64,000 bases of DNA from Craterostigma plantagineum (taxonomy: Eukaryota > Streptophyta > Magnoliopsida > Lamiales > Linderniaceae), in contig JAPQWV010000017.1 in assembly GCA_027422505.1 (NCBI GenBank), positions 18,601,501 to 18,665,500 on the forward strand. The letters are read 5' to 3'. The notes under the pieces are model-generated. The model did not search any database, was not told the origin of the DNA, and was given only the letters and a program-made list of their open reading frames with translations. Each line of letters opens with the position of its first letter. Within the stretch, counting starts at the first letter, position 1. Below, one piece after another: positions 54,936 through 64,000 of the stretch. The position numbers were made by a program, and so were the translations under genes.

Positions 54936-56384
54936 TATATATATACACACATGTAGATATGATTAAAGTGATTTTTGTGTTATTATGCATTGAACAGGAA
55001 TAATGAATATTTTTAATCACTAAATTTTTAACAAACTACTGCACTGAGAATACATATTTTTTAAAACAATACATAACAGCTTTTGTTTGCTGTACCTCAC
55101 CTTTATTTATTATCTATTTAAAGATAAATTTGTTGGAAGTTACAGCTTGAACGTCCCACACCGATTAATAACATGATTTCGCTCTTGTTTATATATTACA
55201 TTATCAAATTTGTGGGCCACTGGTGAGGGCTGAGGTTGGCCCACGAATAGTTGAACCCTAAACCTTATCTGCTTATCAGAGACCAAGTAACGAAAGAGGG
55301 TTATTTTGCCGGAGATTTTCCCTCTCACTAAATGAAAAATAATCTCCGATGCCGCGCGTGTGGTTCCAACCTCAGTGTTGTCTGTGTCTGACTCGTAGGT
55401 GGTGGCCCGCTTGGCGCGTGATTTAGCGTCGCTTTGTGGGTTTCACTTGTATGTCCTCGTCAGTCACCCCCCTCACCTTTTTCTTTTTCGTTTTTCTTAT
55501 ATTACTTACCCCTCCAAAAGTTCATTTGAAATAAAAACAGAAAGAACAGTCAATTAACAACAGGATATGAACATTAATCATCCTTTAAATGATAGATTAC
55601 GAATTGGAGTGTGTTTCTCTTAAATGATGACATTCTTTTTAAAAGATAAATTCAGTTCAATTATTTCTCAATGTCACAGTGAAAAAAAGAATTCCTTAAG
55701 GAAAACAAATTATTAGGAAAATAAATAAACACATTTTTTTTGTAGAGAATTGGAGCCAAGAAGCTGTGCAGTCTCGATGAACTTGATTGACGTGCTTAAT
55801 ATGGAAAAAAATTTTAAAACGAGCGGTTATAATAGTTCGAAAACTAATTTCTAATTCACCCAACATTGGTTTTGAGCGGATCAATATAAGTTAGATTCCC
55901 CTCGAAACGTAATTCGTAATCTTTCAACGCTTTCTCGTTTCGATATTTAATAAAATCGTTTAAGCTCATATCTTACTGGGTTAGTTACCCACACTTGGGC
56001 CCAAGGCCTATTTAGGCTAAAAACCCAAAATTATTTCATGTAAATAAACTATAAAACTTTAATAATAAGATACTAAAGTATTCTAGCGGCGTTTTAATAG
56101 TTAAAAATAAATTGTATTGCAATTTTAAACTTCAAACTCATCTATTGCGTTCAAACTGTATATGCCTGCCTATAAAACATGAGAGAGAAATTAAAAAACT
56201 CATTTTGAGTTTTGATTTCAGTTGGAGTAAATATAGACTACTTTTTTTTTTGTTTTACAGTAGGGTAAGAAATATGTGTAGTTTAAAGTTTAAACCTTAA
56301 TCTAGATCAGATTTTGATATGGGACACCAGACAATCGCATTGGTTCGCTCTGCTTTTTATTCACTACAAGGGTAAGAAATTTAA
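54271..56384. other. Intergenic sequence, AT-rich, with a TA microsatellite
   Basis: A long TA tract lies at about 54888-54932. Small frames (54622-54876 +, 55140-55328 -, 55696-55884 -) have no recognisable domain. Bases 55340-55480 are somewhat more GC-rich but hold no gene that I can support. I see no mobile-element ends until 56385. Confidence 0.5.
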
Positions 56385-57834
56385 GGGAATTGCTATTCAC
56401 CGCCCCCCTTTTCCTATTTACCGCCCCCTAAAGGCTTGAAAATGACATTTTTGCCCTTATGATATTTAAATTAATTTAAAAAAAACAAACTAAATATATA
56501 ATTCTGGTACAAAATACTGCACACTACATACACAAATAAATTCGAACGATCGATCGATACGGAAAAAAAATTTCGATTTAACATTTTAGTACCGATCGAT
56601 TGATATTTTCGGCCCTGCAGTGCACGGGCCGAACGATATTTTCGGCCGGACTGTGCGCGGGCCGAACAGTATTTTCGGCCCGGACACTGCTTGGCCGAAA
56701 TTTCAGTTCGGCCCGCACAGGCCCGACCGAAATCTGATTTCGGCCCGCACAGGCCCGGCCGAAATCTGATTTCGCCCCGTACACTGCAGGGCCGAAATCT
56801 GATTTCGGCCCATACACAGCACCCGAAGTTCAGTTTCGGGTACATTTTTGGGGTCGATGCGCTCCGAATCAGGCCAAACATAAAACATAAAAGTTGTAGA
56901 TAATCAAATTGGCTTTCTAAAGGAATTTGAATCAGGGTCGTCCGCTTTTGTAAATCAAAAGCCATTGTCAAAATCGTGTAGACTGCCAGTTTCGATCGAT
57001 TCCACTCGGACAACAACCCTAAGTTAGAATCGGGCGATTTTGAGGTCAATGGACTTCGAATCAGGCCGCCATTAAAACACAAAAGTTATATATAATTAAG
57101 TTGGCTTTTCATAGGAACTTGAATCAGAGTCGTCCGATTTGTGAATCGAAAGTTATGCTCAAAATCGTGCAATCTGCCAGTGGAATCGACCGAAACTGGC
57201 AGTCTGTACGATTTTGACAATAACTTCACAAATCGGATGACCCTGATTCAAATTCCTATGGAAAGACAATTTGATTATCTACACCTTTTATGTTTTATGT
57301 TTGGCCTGATTCGGAGCGTATCGACCCCAAAATTGTACCCGAAACTGAACTTCGGGTGCTGTGTATGGGCCGAAATCAGATTTCGGCTGATTTCGGCCCT
57401 GCAGTGTACGGGCCGAAATCAGATTTCGGCCGGGCCTGTGCGGGCCGAAATCAGATTTCGGTCGGGCCTGTGCGGGCCGAAATCAGATTTCGGCCGGGCC
57501 TGTGCGGGCCGAACTGAAATTTTGGCCAAGCAGTGTCCGGCCCGAAAATATTGTTCGGCCCGCGCACAGTCCGGCCGAAAATATCGTTCGGCCCATGCAC
57601 TGCAGTGCCGAAAATATCGATCAATCGGTACTAAAATGTTAAATTGAAATTTTTTTTGGTATCGATCGATCGTTTGAATTTATTTGTGTATGTAGTTTTC
57701 AGTATTTCGTACCGAATTATATATTTAGTTAGTTTTTTCTTTTTAAATTAATTTAAATATCATAAGGGCAAAAAGATCAGTTTCAATCCCTTTAGGGGGC
57801 GGTAAGTAGGAAAAAGGGCGGTGAATAGCAATCC
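56385..57834. mobile_element. Giant foldback element, Mutator-like, with 9-10 bp target duplication
   Basis: A 1450-bp inverted-repeat element. The left end is GGGAATTGCTATTCACCGCC, and the complement of the right end is GGATTGCTATTCACCGCC. The flanks are AGAAATTTA(A) at 56375-56384 and 57835-57844, the duplication length of Mutator-like elements. The arms pair over roughly 600-650 bp. Each arm holds an array of GCCGAAATCAGATTTCGGC-type palindromes separated by GGCCTGTGCGG. The centre (56930-57270) carries a TGCCAGTTTCGAT-type unit present about three times in both orientations. The frames across the arms (for example 57141-57647) are repeats of the array and are not genes. Confidence 0.88.
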
Positions 57835-58107
57835 AGAAATTTAATAATGAAATCAGTCCGTCTTGTCATAATTGTATCGAATATATGTTATAATTGCTTT
57901 AAACTAATATTACTATCTTTCTAAAGAAAGTAGTTTATATATATTTTAAATAGAAATGTAGTGTCCACGATCTTTTTATTAATAAAAAAATTAATTTGTG
58001 TTATTTTTAAAATATTTAATAGTTAATATTAATTGATCAATTTATTATCATTCACTTACCCAAATTTATAGTTTCATCTTTTCTTCCTCACACTATATAT
58101 CATACAT
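57835..58107. other. AT-rich spacer between two transposon blocks
   Basis: Under 300 bp of AT-rich sequence with no gene or recognisable repeat. Confidence 0.5.
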
Positions 58108-59359
58108 ATGGATGTTTAAATGGGTGAATTATCAGTTTCCGGGTTATTCAGGTTGGGTTATCGGGTTTTTAACACTTGTAACAACCACCTGTAAACCGAA
58201 GCAAAACCACTTAACTAGTTTGGTTCTCGGGTTAATTGGTTTGGTTTTCTTAAAACCTATTACCAAGTTCTTCGTTTTCTTAAAACCAGTTACTAATCTC
58301 ATGTACTAGCTCAGCTCATCCATTTTTGAATGCTTAATTAAATAAAATGATGCATTACATGGACTCCAAAAACTTATTAAGCAATATTGGATCAGGAACT
58401 GATATTTCATCTTCTTCATCAAGATAAAAAATGAAGGTTGAAAAAGATACTACAACTCAGACAAAAAAAATTAGATTTGGCTAAGATCAAAGACCCATAT
58501 GATCAAGCTCCAAATAGATTAAGAACATCATTCTACAGTAAATAAAGATCCAATATAATATTTCCAAATCTATTTCCTTTGTCCCTAAATCTCGAGTTAC
58601 TATATTCTCTATGGCGCAGTTGTCCACGGTAATAGTAAAGAGCGAATGAGGGAGATATTTGATTTTTATCTGGTCGACACTTTTGAATCGGTTTTAATGG
58701 TGGAAATGAAAATGGAGAAGAAAGGTTTGCCTCTTCACAGGTTGCATGCGACTCCTTTCTTTCCAAACTAGGGGTGAAAACGAGCCGAGCTGATCGCGAG
58801 CTGCTCGGTCAAAACTCGGCTAGAGTTCGATTTTGGATCGAGCTCGAGAGCTCGAGCCGGCTCGATAATTTTGTATTTTGTATTGATTTTCATTTTTTTA
58901 GAAATCTTGCTAAAATATCTGTTTTTACTTTTTTCCCACACCATTACATAATTTGGAATGGATCAGTCTTCTGTGCCACTTATTGCTGGTAAGTGGTGTT
59001 GCTGAAAGTAATAATGAGTTGCAAAGATAAAATGAAGCAATAGAAAGAATGGAATTGAATTCCACTGGGGCAAACACTACACATGACACAGGAGTAGAAG
59101 AGCAAGAAAGGTTTCAGACAAATAAAAGAAAAAAAAATCAGATGTTTGGAACGATTTTGAGATTGTGACGGGACGGTGGATGTGGATGGGTTTAAGAAGG
59201 GTAAATGTAATCATTGTCACACGCGCTTTGCTTTGACTAAGTCGGGAGCTACAACAAGCGTTCTTATGCATCGGAAGACATGTGCAAAGAGGATAACTGC
59301 ATTGCGGGAAAATTTGACATGGAGTGAATGAGGGAGGCTGCGGCTCATTGGGTTATGAT

Positions 59360-60108
59360 TAGACGTGTTCATACGGCTACGGTTACGGTTCACCGTTATG
59401 AACCGCCGGTTTACGGTTAATAAAAACGTCTAACCGTAACCGAACCGTGGTAATCACGGTTGCGGTTACGGTTTTGAACCGACCAAGCCGGTTATGGTTA
59501 CGGTTTTGAACCGCCGGTTTACGGTTTTTTTCTAATTCCTTTCTAGAATTTTCTTTCTTTTATAATAATTTAAATATAGTAAAAAACTTTGATATTTTTA
59601 TATAAAATGTAAAAAAAAAGAAATTTTCATTCCAAGTTAGAATTTATTTAATAACCTTCAACATTTGAAAAAGAAATTACACCTTAAATATCAAAAAATA
59701 TTATGATTACCATTCATTCTTCGATTCGAAAATCTTTGACGGACATTCGTCGTAGGCATAGTTCTAAATATCATATTTATCACTCAATATTCTTCTAAGT
59801 TTTCTAAAGTCAATATTAGGATAGTTGATAAAACAAAATTAAAAATTAAATATGGTGAATAAATTATCATTAGACATTATGACAAGAGCAATAAAATTAT
59901 ATATTTAATTATTATTTAAAAGACGATTAACCGCCGGTTATAACCGCCGGTTTGCGGTTAGTAAAATGAAGAACCGTAACCGAACCTTCATACTTTACAG
60001 TTCGGTTACGGTTTGAACCGTAACCGTCGACCACGGTTAACCGAACCGTTGACCGACGGTTCAGTTACGGTTTGGTTTACGGTTTTTCAAACCGTCTGAA
60101 CACCTCTA
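59360..60108. mobile_element. Non-autonomous hAT element with GGTTACGGTT subterminal arrays
   Basis: A 749-bp element beginning TAGACGTGTTCATACGG, with the complement of the right end TAGAGGTGTTCAGACGG. It has a perfect 8-bp duplication GTTATGAT (59352-59359 and 60109-60116). Both ends are dense in ACGGTTACGGTT / CCGTAACCG. The AT-rich middle is non-coding. Confidence 0.93.
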
Positions 60109-60541
60109 GTTATGATGCACGGACGTCCATTTACTATTTTGGATGAGGATGGATTCAATTTGATGATGAAGACGGGAATGCCCGAATAGCAAAGAGTTAG
60201 TAGAATCATGTGCAAATCTGGTTGTGTGAAAGTTTGTCAAGAAGGTGTTGAAAAAGAGTCTCGAGGCCGTTGATCGGATTTCTTTGACGACGGATTGTTG
60301 GAAATCAAAAGATCGAAAATACATGGTGGTGACAGGACATTGGGTTTATTTTAATTGGAAGGTTCAAAAGATTGTTCTAAGCTTCATTAATATTCCACCG
60401 CCTCGAGGAGGCCTTCAAATTTCGGATGCAATCTTCAAATGTATGAAAAGTGGGGCATTGAAAACAAGGTCTTTACGATTACGGTGATAATGCTTCCAGC
60501 AACAACGTGGCTGTTCAGAATATGATGATACGACTAAAAAA

Positions 60542-60925
60542 GGGTATATTTGAATTCAGGCCCCGTCAGAAGTTTAATTTAAGATTCAGGCCCTGTCAGG
60601 AAAAAAATATAGTTTAAAGGACCCAATTTCTGTAAAATTTAGAGACAAGTACCTAACTTAAAAAAGTGGTAAAAGTTATATGAACTGGTATAAGATGATC
60701 GTTTGTCTTACAGATTTTCAACATATTGTTATTTCACAACAATGAAGTGGTACTGCAGAAATGAACTGGTATCGGATGATCGTTTTGTGTGACAAAATTT
60801 CAACATATTGTTATTCAGAGTAACGAAGTGGTACTACAGAAATCGTGTCCTTAAAACTAATTTGTTTCCTAACATGGCCTGAATCCTAAATGAAACTTCT
60901 TACGGGGCCTGAAATGAAAAGTCCC
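60542..60925. mobile_element. Second member of the AAGTGGTAC foldback family
   Basis: A 384-bp insert in the transposase remnant. Its ends (GGGTATATTTGAATTCAGGCC and, as complement, GGGACTTTTCATTTCAGGCC, sharing TTCAGGCCCCGT) are inverted repeats extending into AGAAGTTT-ATTTA-GATTCAGGCC. The inside carries two ~90-bp units with AAGTGGTACT, GAACTGGTAT and CAACATATTGTTATT. The flanks CTAAAAAA and ATAAAAAAA suggest an imperfect 8-9 bp target duplication. It is related to 47379-48190. Confidence 0.75.
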
Positions 60926-61638
60926 ATAAAAAAACCAAATTATTATCATGCGAAGGAAGTTTGTTTCATGTTCGATGTTGTGCCCATGTTTGAACCTTTG
61001 TGTTCAAGATGGACTTGGAGCAACCGCTCAGAAGTAAGACGGATGCAATTCACAGAATGCGTGCGACAATTGCAATAGACCGGAAGTTAATTCGTGATTG
61101 TAAGACCCGATGGAATTCTACGTTCGAATATTGACTTGTGCCCTGAAGTTCAAAGACCCGTTCTATATGTTCAAAGAGCGTGATTTATATTATGATTGTT
61201 GCCCACAAGAGGAAGAATGAGAGAAAGTTCGAGATTTGCTTGCTTTTAGAGGAATTTTGGACAGCCACACATATCATTCAGGTAGCGAATATCCTACTTC
61301 AAATTTGTTTCTTCAAGAAGTTTAAAAAAATAAGTCGACATTGGATAATAATGTGAATGCTGAAGACTTTTTGTTCGTGAATTGGTTGGAAAAATGAAAG
61401 CAAAATTTGACAAATCTTGGAGTGATTGTAATTTGTTGATGGCTGTCGGCGGTATGCTTGATCCTACAAAGAAAATGCTTACACTTTAGTTTTGCTTTCT
61501 TAGGCTTTATTCTCATAGTGATGCACAACACAATATTTTTAAAGTGAAGAAAGTTCTCAATATCTTGTATGATGAATTTGTTCGAAAGTCACGTTTAATT
61601 GTTTGTGAATACCACAGATAATGAAGAATAGAATCAAG

Positions 61639-62137
61639 TAGTACTGTCAAAATTGGCCGGCCCGTAGCCCGCCAAAGCCCGCCAGTGGCGGGGCGCGCGC
61701 GGGTAAGACCGCCTCCTGGCGGGCCTGGAAATTTAAGGCCCGCCCCGCCTGCGGGCAGGTAGCGGGCCGGGCGGGCTTAGCCCGCCAATTTCAAAAAAAA
61801 AATATAATAAAAAGTAAGAGAAAATAATAAAAAAATTTAAAAATTAATATAAAAATAGTAAAAAATAAACAAAAATAAAGAATTTAAGTTGGAAAAAATA
61901 TCTAATTTTATAAACTTTTTAAATATTAATTTATTTATGTTATTAATTACCAATTATAGCTAAAAAATATAAAAATAATCATAATTTATTTAAATCTTAT
62001 ATTTTGAAAAATAATATAATATTTATTTTTTCGACGGGCTTGCCCGCGGCCCGAGCGGGCATGCCCGCTCAGGCCCGCCCTCAGGTGGGCCTAAAAAATT
62101 AGAGCCCGCCCCGCCGGCCCGCGGTTTGACAACTCTA
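61639..62137. mobile_element. Non-autonomous hAT element with GCCCGCC arrays
   Basis: A 499-bp element beginning TAGTACTGTCAAAATTGG, with the complement of the right end TAGAGTTGTCAAACCGCG. It has a perfect 8-bp duplication GAATCAAG (61631-61638 and 62138-62145). Both ends are GC-rich arrays of GGCGGGC/GCCCGCC around an AT-rich centre. No coding capacity. Confidence 0.93.
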
Positions 62138-62750
62138 GAATCAAGAATGGTGTTGATCAAGATTGAAGTTTGACTTTTCAGTTTATGGAACTGCTTTTGG
62201 TTGCCTATCTATGTTTGTATTTGGAGATATTATTTTGAATTTGGTTGAATTGTGCTTGAATTGTTTAATATCTTCTATTTTCTTTTTCAGAAAAAATTAA
62301 AAATACTAGGAGATAATCGAGCTCGAGCTCCAAAGTTTGATTGACCTCGAGCATATCGAGCCGAGCTCGAGCTGGGCCATGCTCGGGCTCGGCTCGGCTA
62401 GTTTTAGCCCATATTCCAAACCCTAAGTTATTTTTTTCCTGTATTATTAAATATAAAATTTTGACTTAATGACCTATATATTATTTAAGTATAAGAAAAT
62501 AAACTTAGTTAAATTAATATGCGGCTAGTTAAGTTTTCGGACGGGCCCCGAAATATCTGACCAGGCCCAATCCCAAAACCATTCACCCACTTATTTAATT
62601 CCGTTCCCTCGATTAACCGATCATTCACCCGGAACCCAACCCGAGTAACCCGAACTCAAAACGGTTTTGGCGGGTTAATCGGGTCACCCATATAATGAAC
62701 ACCCATAATCATACATTTCTCTTACAAATTAATTATCTTTTTTACTTAGA

Positions 62751-62991
62751 CTCCCTCTGTCCCGTTTGTTTGTGGACATTTGAGAGTTGGGACGGTTTTT
62801 AAGAATCTGAATATTTAAATAATATAGTACAATTAAAAGGTAAAAAGTGTATATTTTGACACGTCATTTAAGAATATTTAATATTATTATATTGATTGTT
62901 TGTGATAGTTTTTGCTAACTTAGGAAATGTACAAAAGCTAGCGGGATGCCCGATATAGTAAAATGTACAAAAACTAAGGGGACGGAGGGAG
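62751..62991. mobile_element. Stowaway-like MITE
   Basis: Ends CTCCCTCTGTCCCGTTTG and GGGGACGGAGGGAG form the canonical Stowaway inverted termini. TA follows on the right (62992-62993); the left flank reads GA, so the duplication is mutated on that side. 241 bp, non-coding. Confidence 0.85.
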
Positions 62992-62993
62992 TA

Positions 62994-63358
62994 TTAATTA
63001 TGATACGTGCATTGCAAGGAAAAACTAGTTTTTAATAACAAGCTTGTTAAAGCGAGAGGTAACACAACATTTTTTTATTTTTTTTCTTATGTAGTATCGC
63101 CGCACAACACCACATTCGTCTCATTTCGATCAAATTCACTCTCTGTCAACTATGAAAAATTCCTGATCTCCAATTGGGCTAATTTCTTGGCCTAGTCGTA
63201 CCCTCTTACATTCACACGTACTTATGATAATATAGGAGTTCAAGCAAATTCGAACTCATATTTTTAAATGACTTTGGCTTGCCCACTCACTTAGATACAA
63301 CCCAAGTCATCTTATTATGTAATATGTGTCAATCTGTCACATTTACACACCATCCTAC
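62994..63358. other. Non-coding spacer
   Basis: AT-rich; no gene seen. A phrase TTCGAACTCATATTTTT and CTTGCCCACTCACTTAGATA near 63245-63300 may be part of an old repeat. Confidence 0.4.
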
Positions 63359-64000
63359 TGTTAGACCCCTAATTTGGGGGATGACGTGACCGTGTGTCAC
63401 CTTCGGCTAAGAACGCACGTGCCACGCATATGGGGGTGTTTACTTGGTGGGACGCCCCGCCTGGCCAGGACTTGAGAGGAACACAGCCCGCGCAACACAA
63501 TGCGCGCGGGCATAGCTGGTCAGCGCGCGCGGCAATGTGCACGGGACGCGCACAACACTTAGCATCGGGCGTGCGCAGAGTAGGCACTGCGCAGCACACA
63601 TGCACAAAGTTGGCATAAATGCGCGCGGCGCGCGCCGCACTCTGCAGACATGTGCGGGACTTATGCGTGATGTGCGGGATCCTTGGGCAGGACCCGCGCG
63701 CTAAGGACATGATGTGCGGGACATTGGCGCTGGCTTGGTGCAGTGCCTAACCATGTGGGCGACATTCTTGGCCAAGTCCCAAGATGGCTTGACCTAGCCT
63801 GGTGAGAAGTTATCGGGGTGGTTTGGCCTAGCCCGGCGAGCAGTTTCCAGGGCAGTTTGGCCTGGTCTGGCGAGCAGTTCCAAGACTCAGCCTGGACGAA
63901 AACTTCCCCGAGCCAGCAAGCAAGAAACTGCCTGACGGTCCGGCAGTTTCAGTCCGCAAGGAACCTCCCCGGAGCAGCTCCAGGCCGTGTGAACTTAGCC
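63359..64000. repeat. Probable start of a GC-rich LTR, running off the window
   Basis: It starts TGTTAGACCCCTAATTTG, a typical LTR 5' end. The sequence turns strongly GC-rich, with GCGCGCGG clusters at 63480-63650, repeated ATGTGCGGGA (63648, 63670, 63711), and three copies of a ~40-bp unit around TTTGGCCTRGCCYGGCGAGCAG (63790-63880). Frames on both strands here reflect composition, not genes. Confidence 0.55.

Larger units (their letters stand above)
59090..61638 (+). pseudogene. hAT transposase, interrupted by two nested insertions
   Basis: A BED zinc finger (GKCNHCHTRFALTKSG .. LMHRKTC) lies at about 59197-59284. After the insertion at 59360-60108 the catalytic part continues with RPFTILDEDGF, VDRISLTTDCWKS, YMVVTGHWVYFNW, SFINIPPPRGGLQISDAIF and GDNASSNNVAVQNMM (to about 60535). 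After the insertion at 60542-60925 it resumes with FMFDVVPMFEPL-like, TRWNSTFEY, NVNAEDFLFVNWLEK and AVGGMLDPTKKM text to about 61610. Stops and frameshifts are frequent even outside the inserts. The hATC end is not recognisable. It belongs to the same superfamily as the transposase at 3540-5672, but the terminal repeats differ. Confidence 0.82.
58769..62413 (+). mobile_element. Inner hAT transposon with TTCCAAAC duplication, carrying a transposase remnant
   Basis: It starts TAGGGGTGAAAACGAGCCGA, and the complement of its right end reads TATGGGCTAAAACTAGCCGA. It is flanked by a perfect 8-bp duplication TTCCAAAC (58761-58768 and 62414-62421). The subterminal regions are rich in GAGCTCGAG and GAGCCGAGC. 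It encodes a broken hAT transposase and has itself been invaded three times (59360-60108, 60542-60925, 61639-62137). Without those inserts it would be about 2.0 kb. Confidence 0.88.
58108..62708. mobile_element. Outer hAT-like element hosting the nested hAT block
   Basis: The left end is ATGGATGTTTAAATGGGTGA, and the complement of the right end is TTATGGGTGTTCATTATATG. Both are followed inward by GGGTTA-TCGGGTT words. An 8-bp repeat TCATACAT occurs at 58100-58107 and 62709-62716. After removing the inner element (58769-62413) its own body is only about 950 bp with no coding sequence, so it is a non-autonomous relative. The terminal match is less clean than for the inner elements. Confidence 0.6.

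Noticed and set aside
56471..57647. Several frames of 60-203 codons with repeated GRNQIS / RAEIRF text
   Set aside because: They are translations of the palindromic array in the foldback element, appear on both strands, and have no conservation signal that I can judge.
63369..63710. GC-rich frames of 66-113 codons on both strands
   Set aside because: Open only because of high GC; Ala/Arg/Cys-rich text without motifs, inside a probable LTR.

Overview
This window reads as a gene-poor, transposon-saturated stretch of a flowering-plant nuclear chromosome. The evidence is spliced GT-AG introns, plant-specific host gene families (LSU-like and UPF0496), a eukaryotic tRNA-Asp, and plant-type LTR retrotransposons and hAT, Mutator-like, Tourist and Stowaway elements. 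An asterid eudicot (perhaps Lamiales) is my guess from the flavour of the repeats; the sequence does not prove it.

Only four host loci are well supported. They are the last four exons of a mitochondrial stomatin-like protein gene (209-1207, +), a small LSU-type coiled-coil gene (48516-48809, -), a UPF0496/DUF677 membrane protein gene (52502-53698, -), and a tRNA-Asp(GUC) gene (54199-54270, +). They show no sign of working as one pathway. The three genes at 48.5-54.3 kb form a small genic island between blocks of repeats.

Layout. 0-1.2 kb: SLP 3' end. 2.1-8.7 kb: DNA transposons, including a 3.0-kb hAT with a perfect 8-bp target duplication (3083-6060), two small hAT or foldback elements, and LTR debris. 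8.7-16.7 kb: a solo Gypsy-type LTR that carries an unusual TCGCCCGATT motif array and is split by a young, nearly intact TNT1/Tork-like Copia element (10636-16049, -). 16.9-18.2 kb: SINE-like and Tourist sequences. 18.2-21.5 kb: an internally deleted chromovirus that keeps gag, protease and the chromodomain but has lost RT, RNase H and integrase. 23.4-37.2 kb: a 13.75-kb SIRE-like Copia with decayed gag-pol and a very long extra 3' reading frame (33304-36816). 37.3-40.7 kb: 5S-rRNA-derived Cassandra-like LTR, probable LINE tail, LTR-like non-coding sequence and microsatellites. 40.7-47.4 kb: a Copia fragment interrupted by a 5'-end Athila-like Gypsy element whose gag is split by a second solo LTR. 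47.4-48.2 kb: a foldback element made of AAGTGGTAC repeats. 48.5-54.3 kb: host genes, with a three-level nested transposon cluster at 49.7-51.6 kb. 56.4-57.8 kb: a Mutator-like giant foldback. 58.1-62.7 kb: hAT elements nested inside hAT elements. 62.8-63.0 kb: Stowaway. 63.36 kb to the end: start of a GC-rich LTR.

The most interesting material is the extra 3' ORF of the SIRE-like element, the short-motif arrays that recur in several unrelated LTRs and leaders, the AAGTGGTAC foldback family present at two loci, and the nested hAT series in which each layer still carries its own 8-bp target duplication. All similarities are recognised by eye; no database search was possible.
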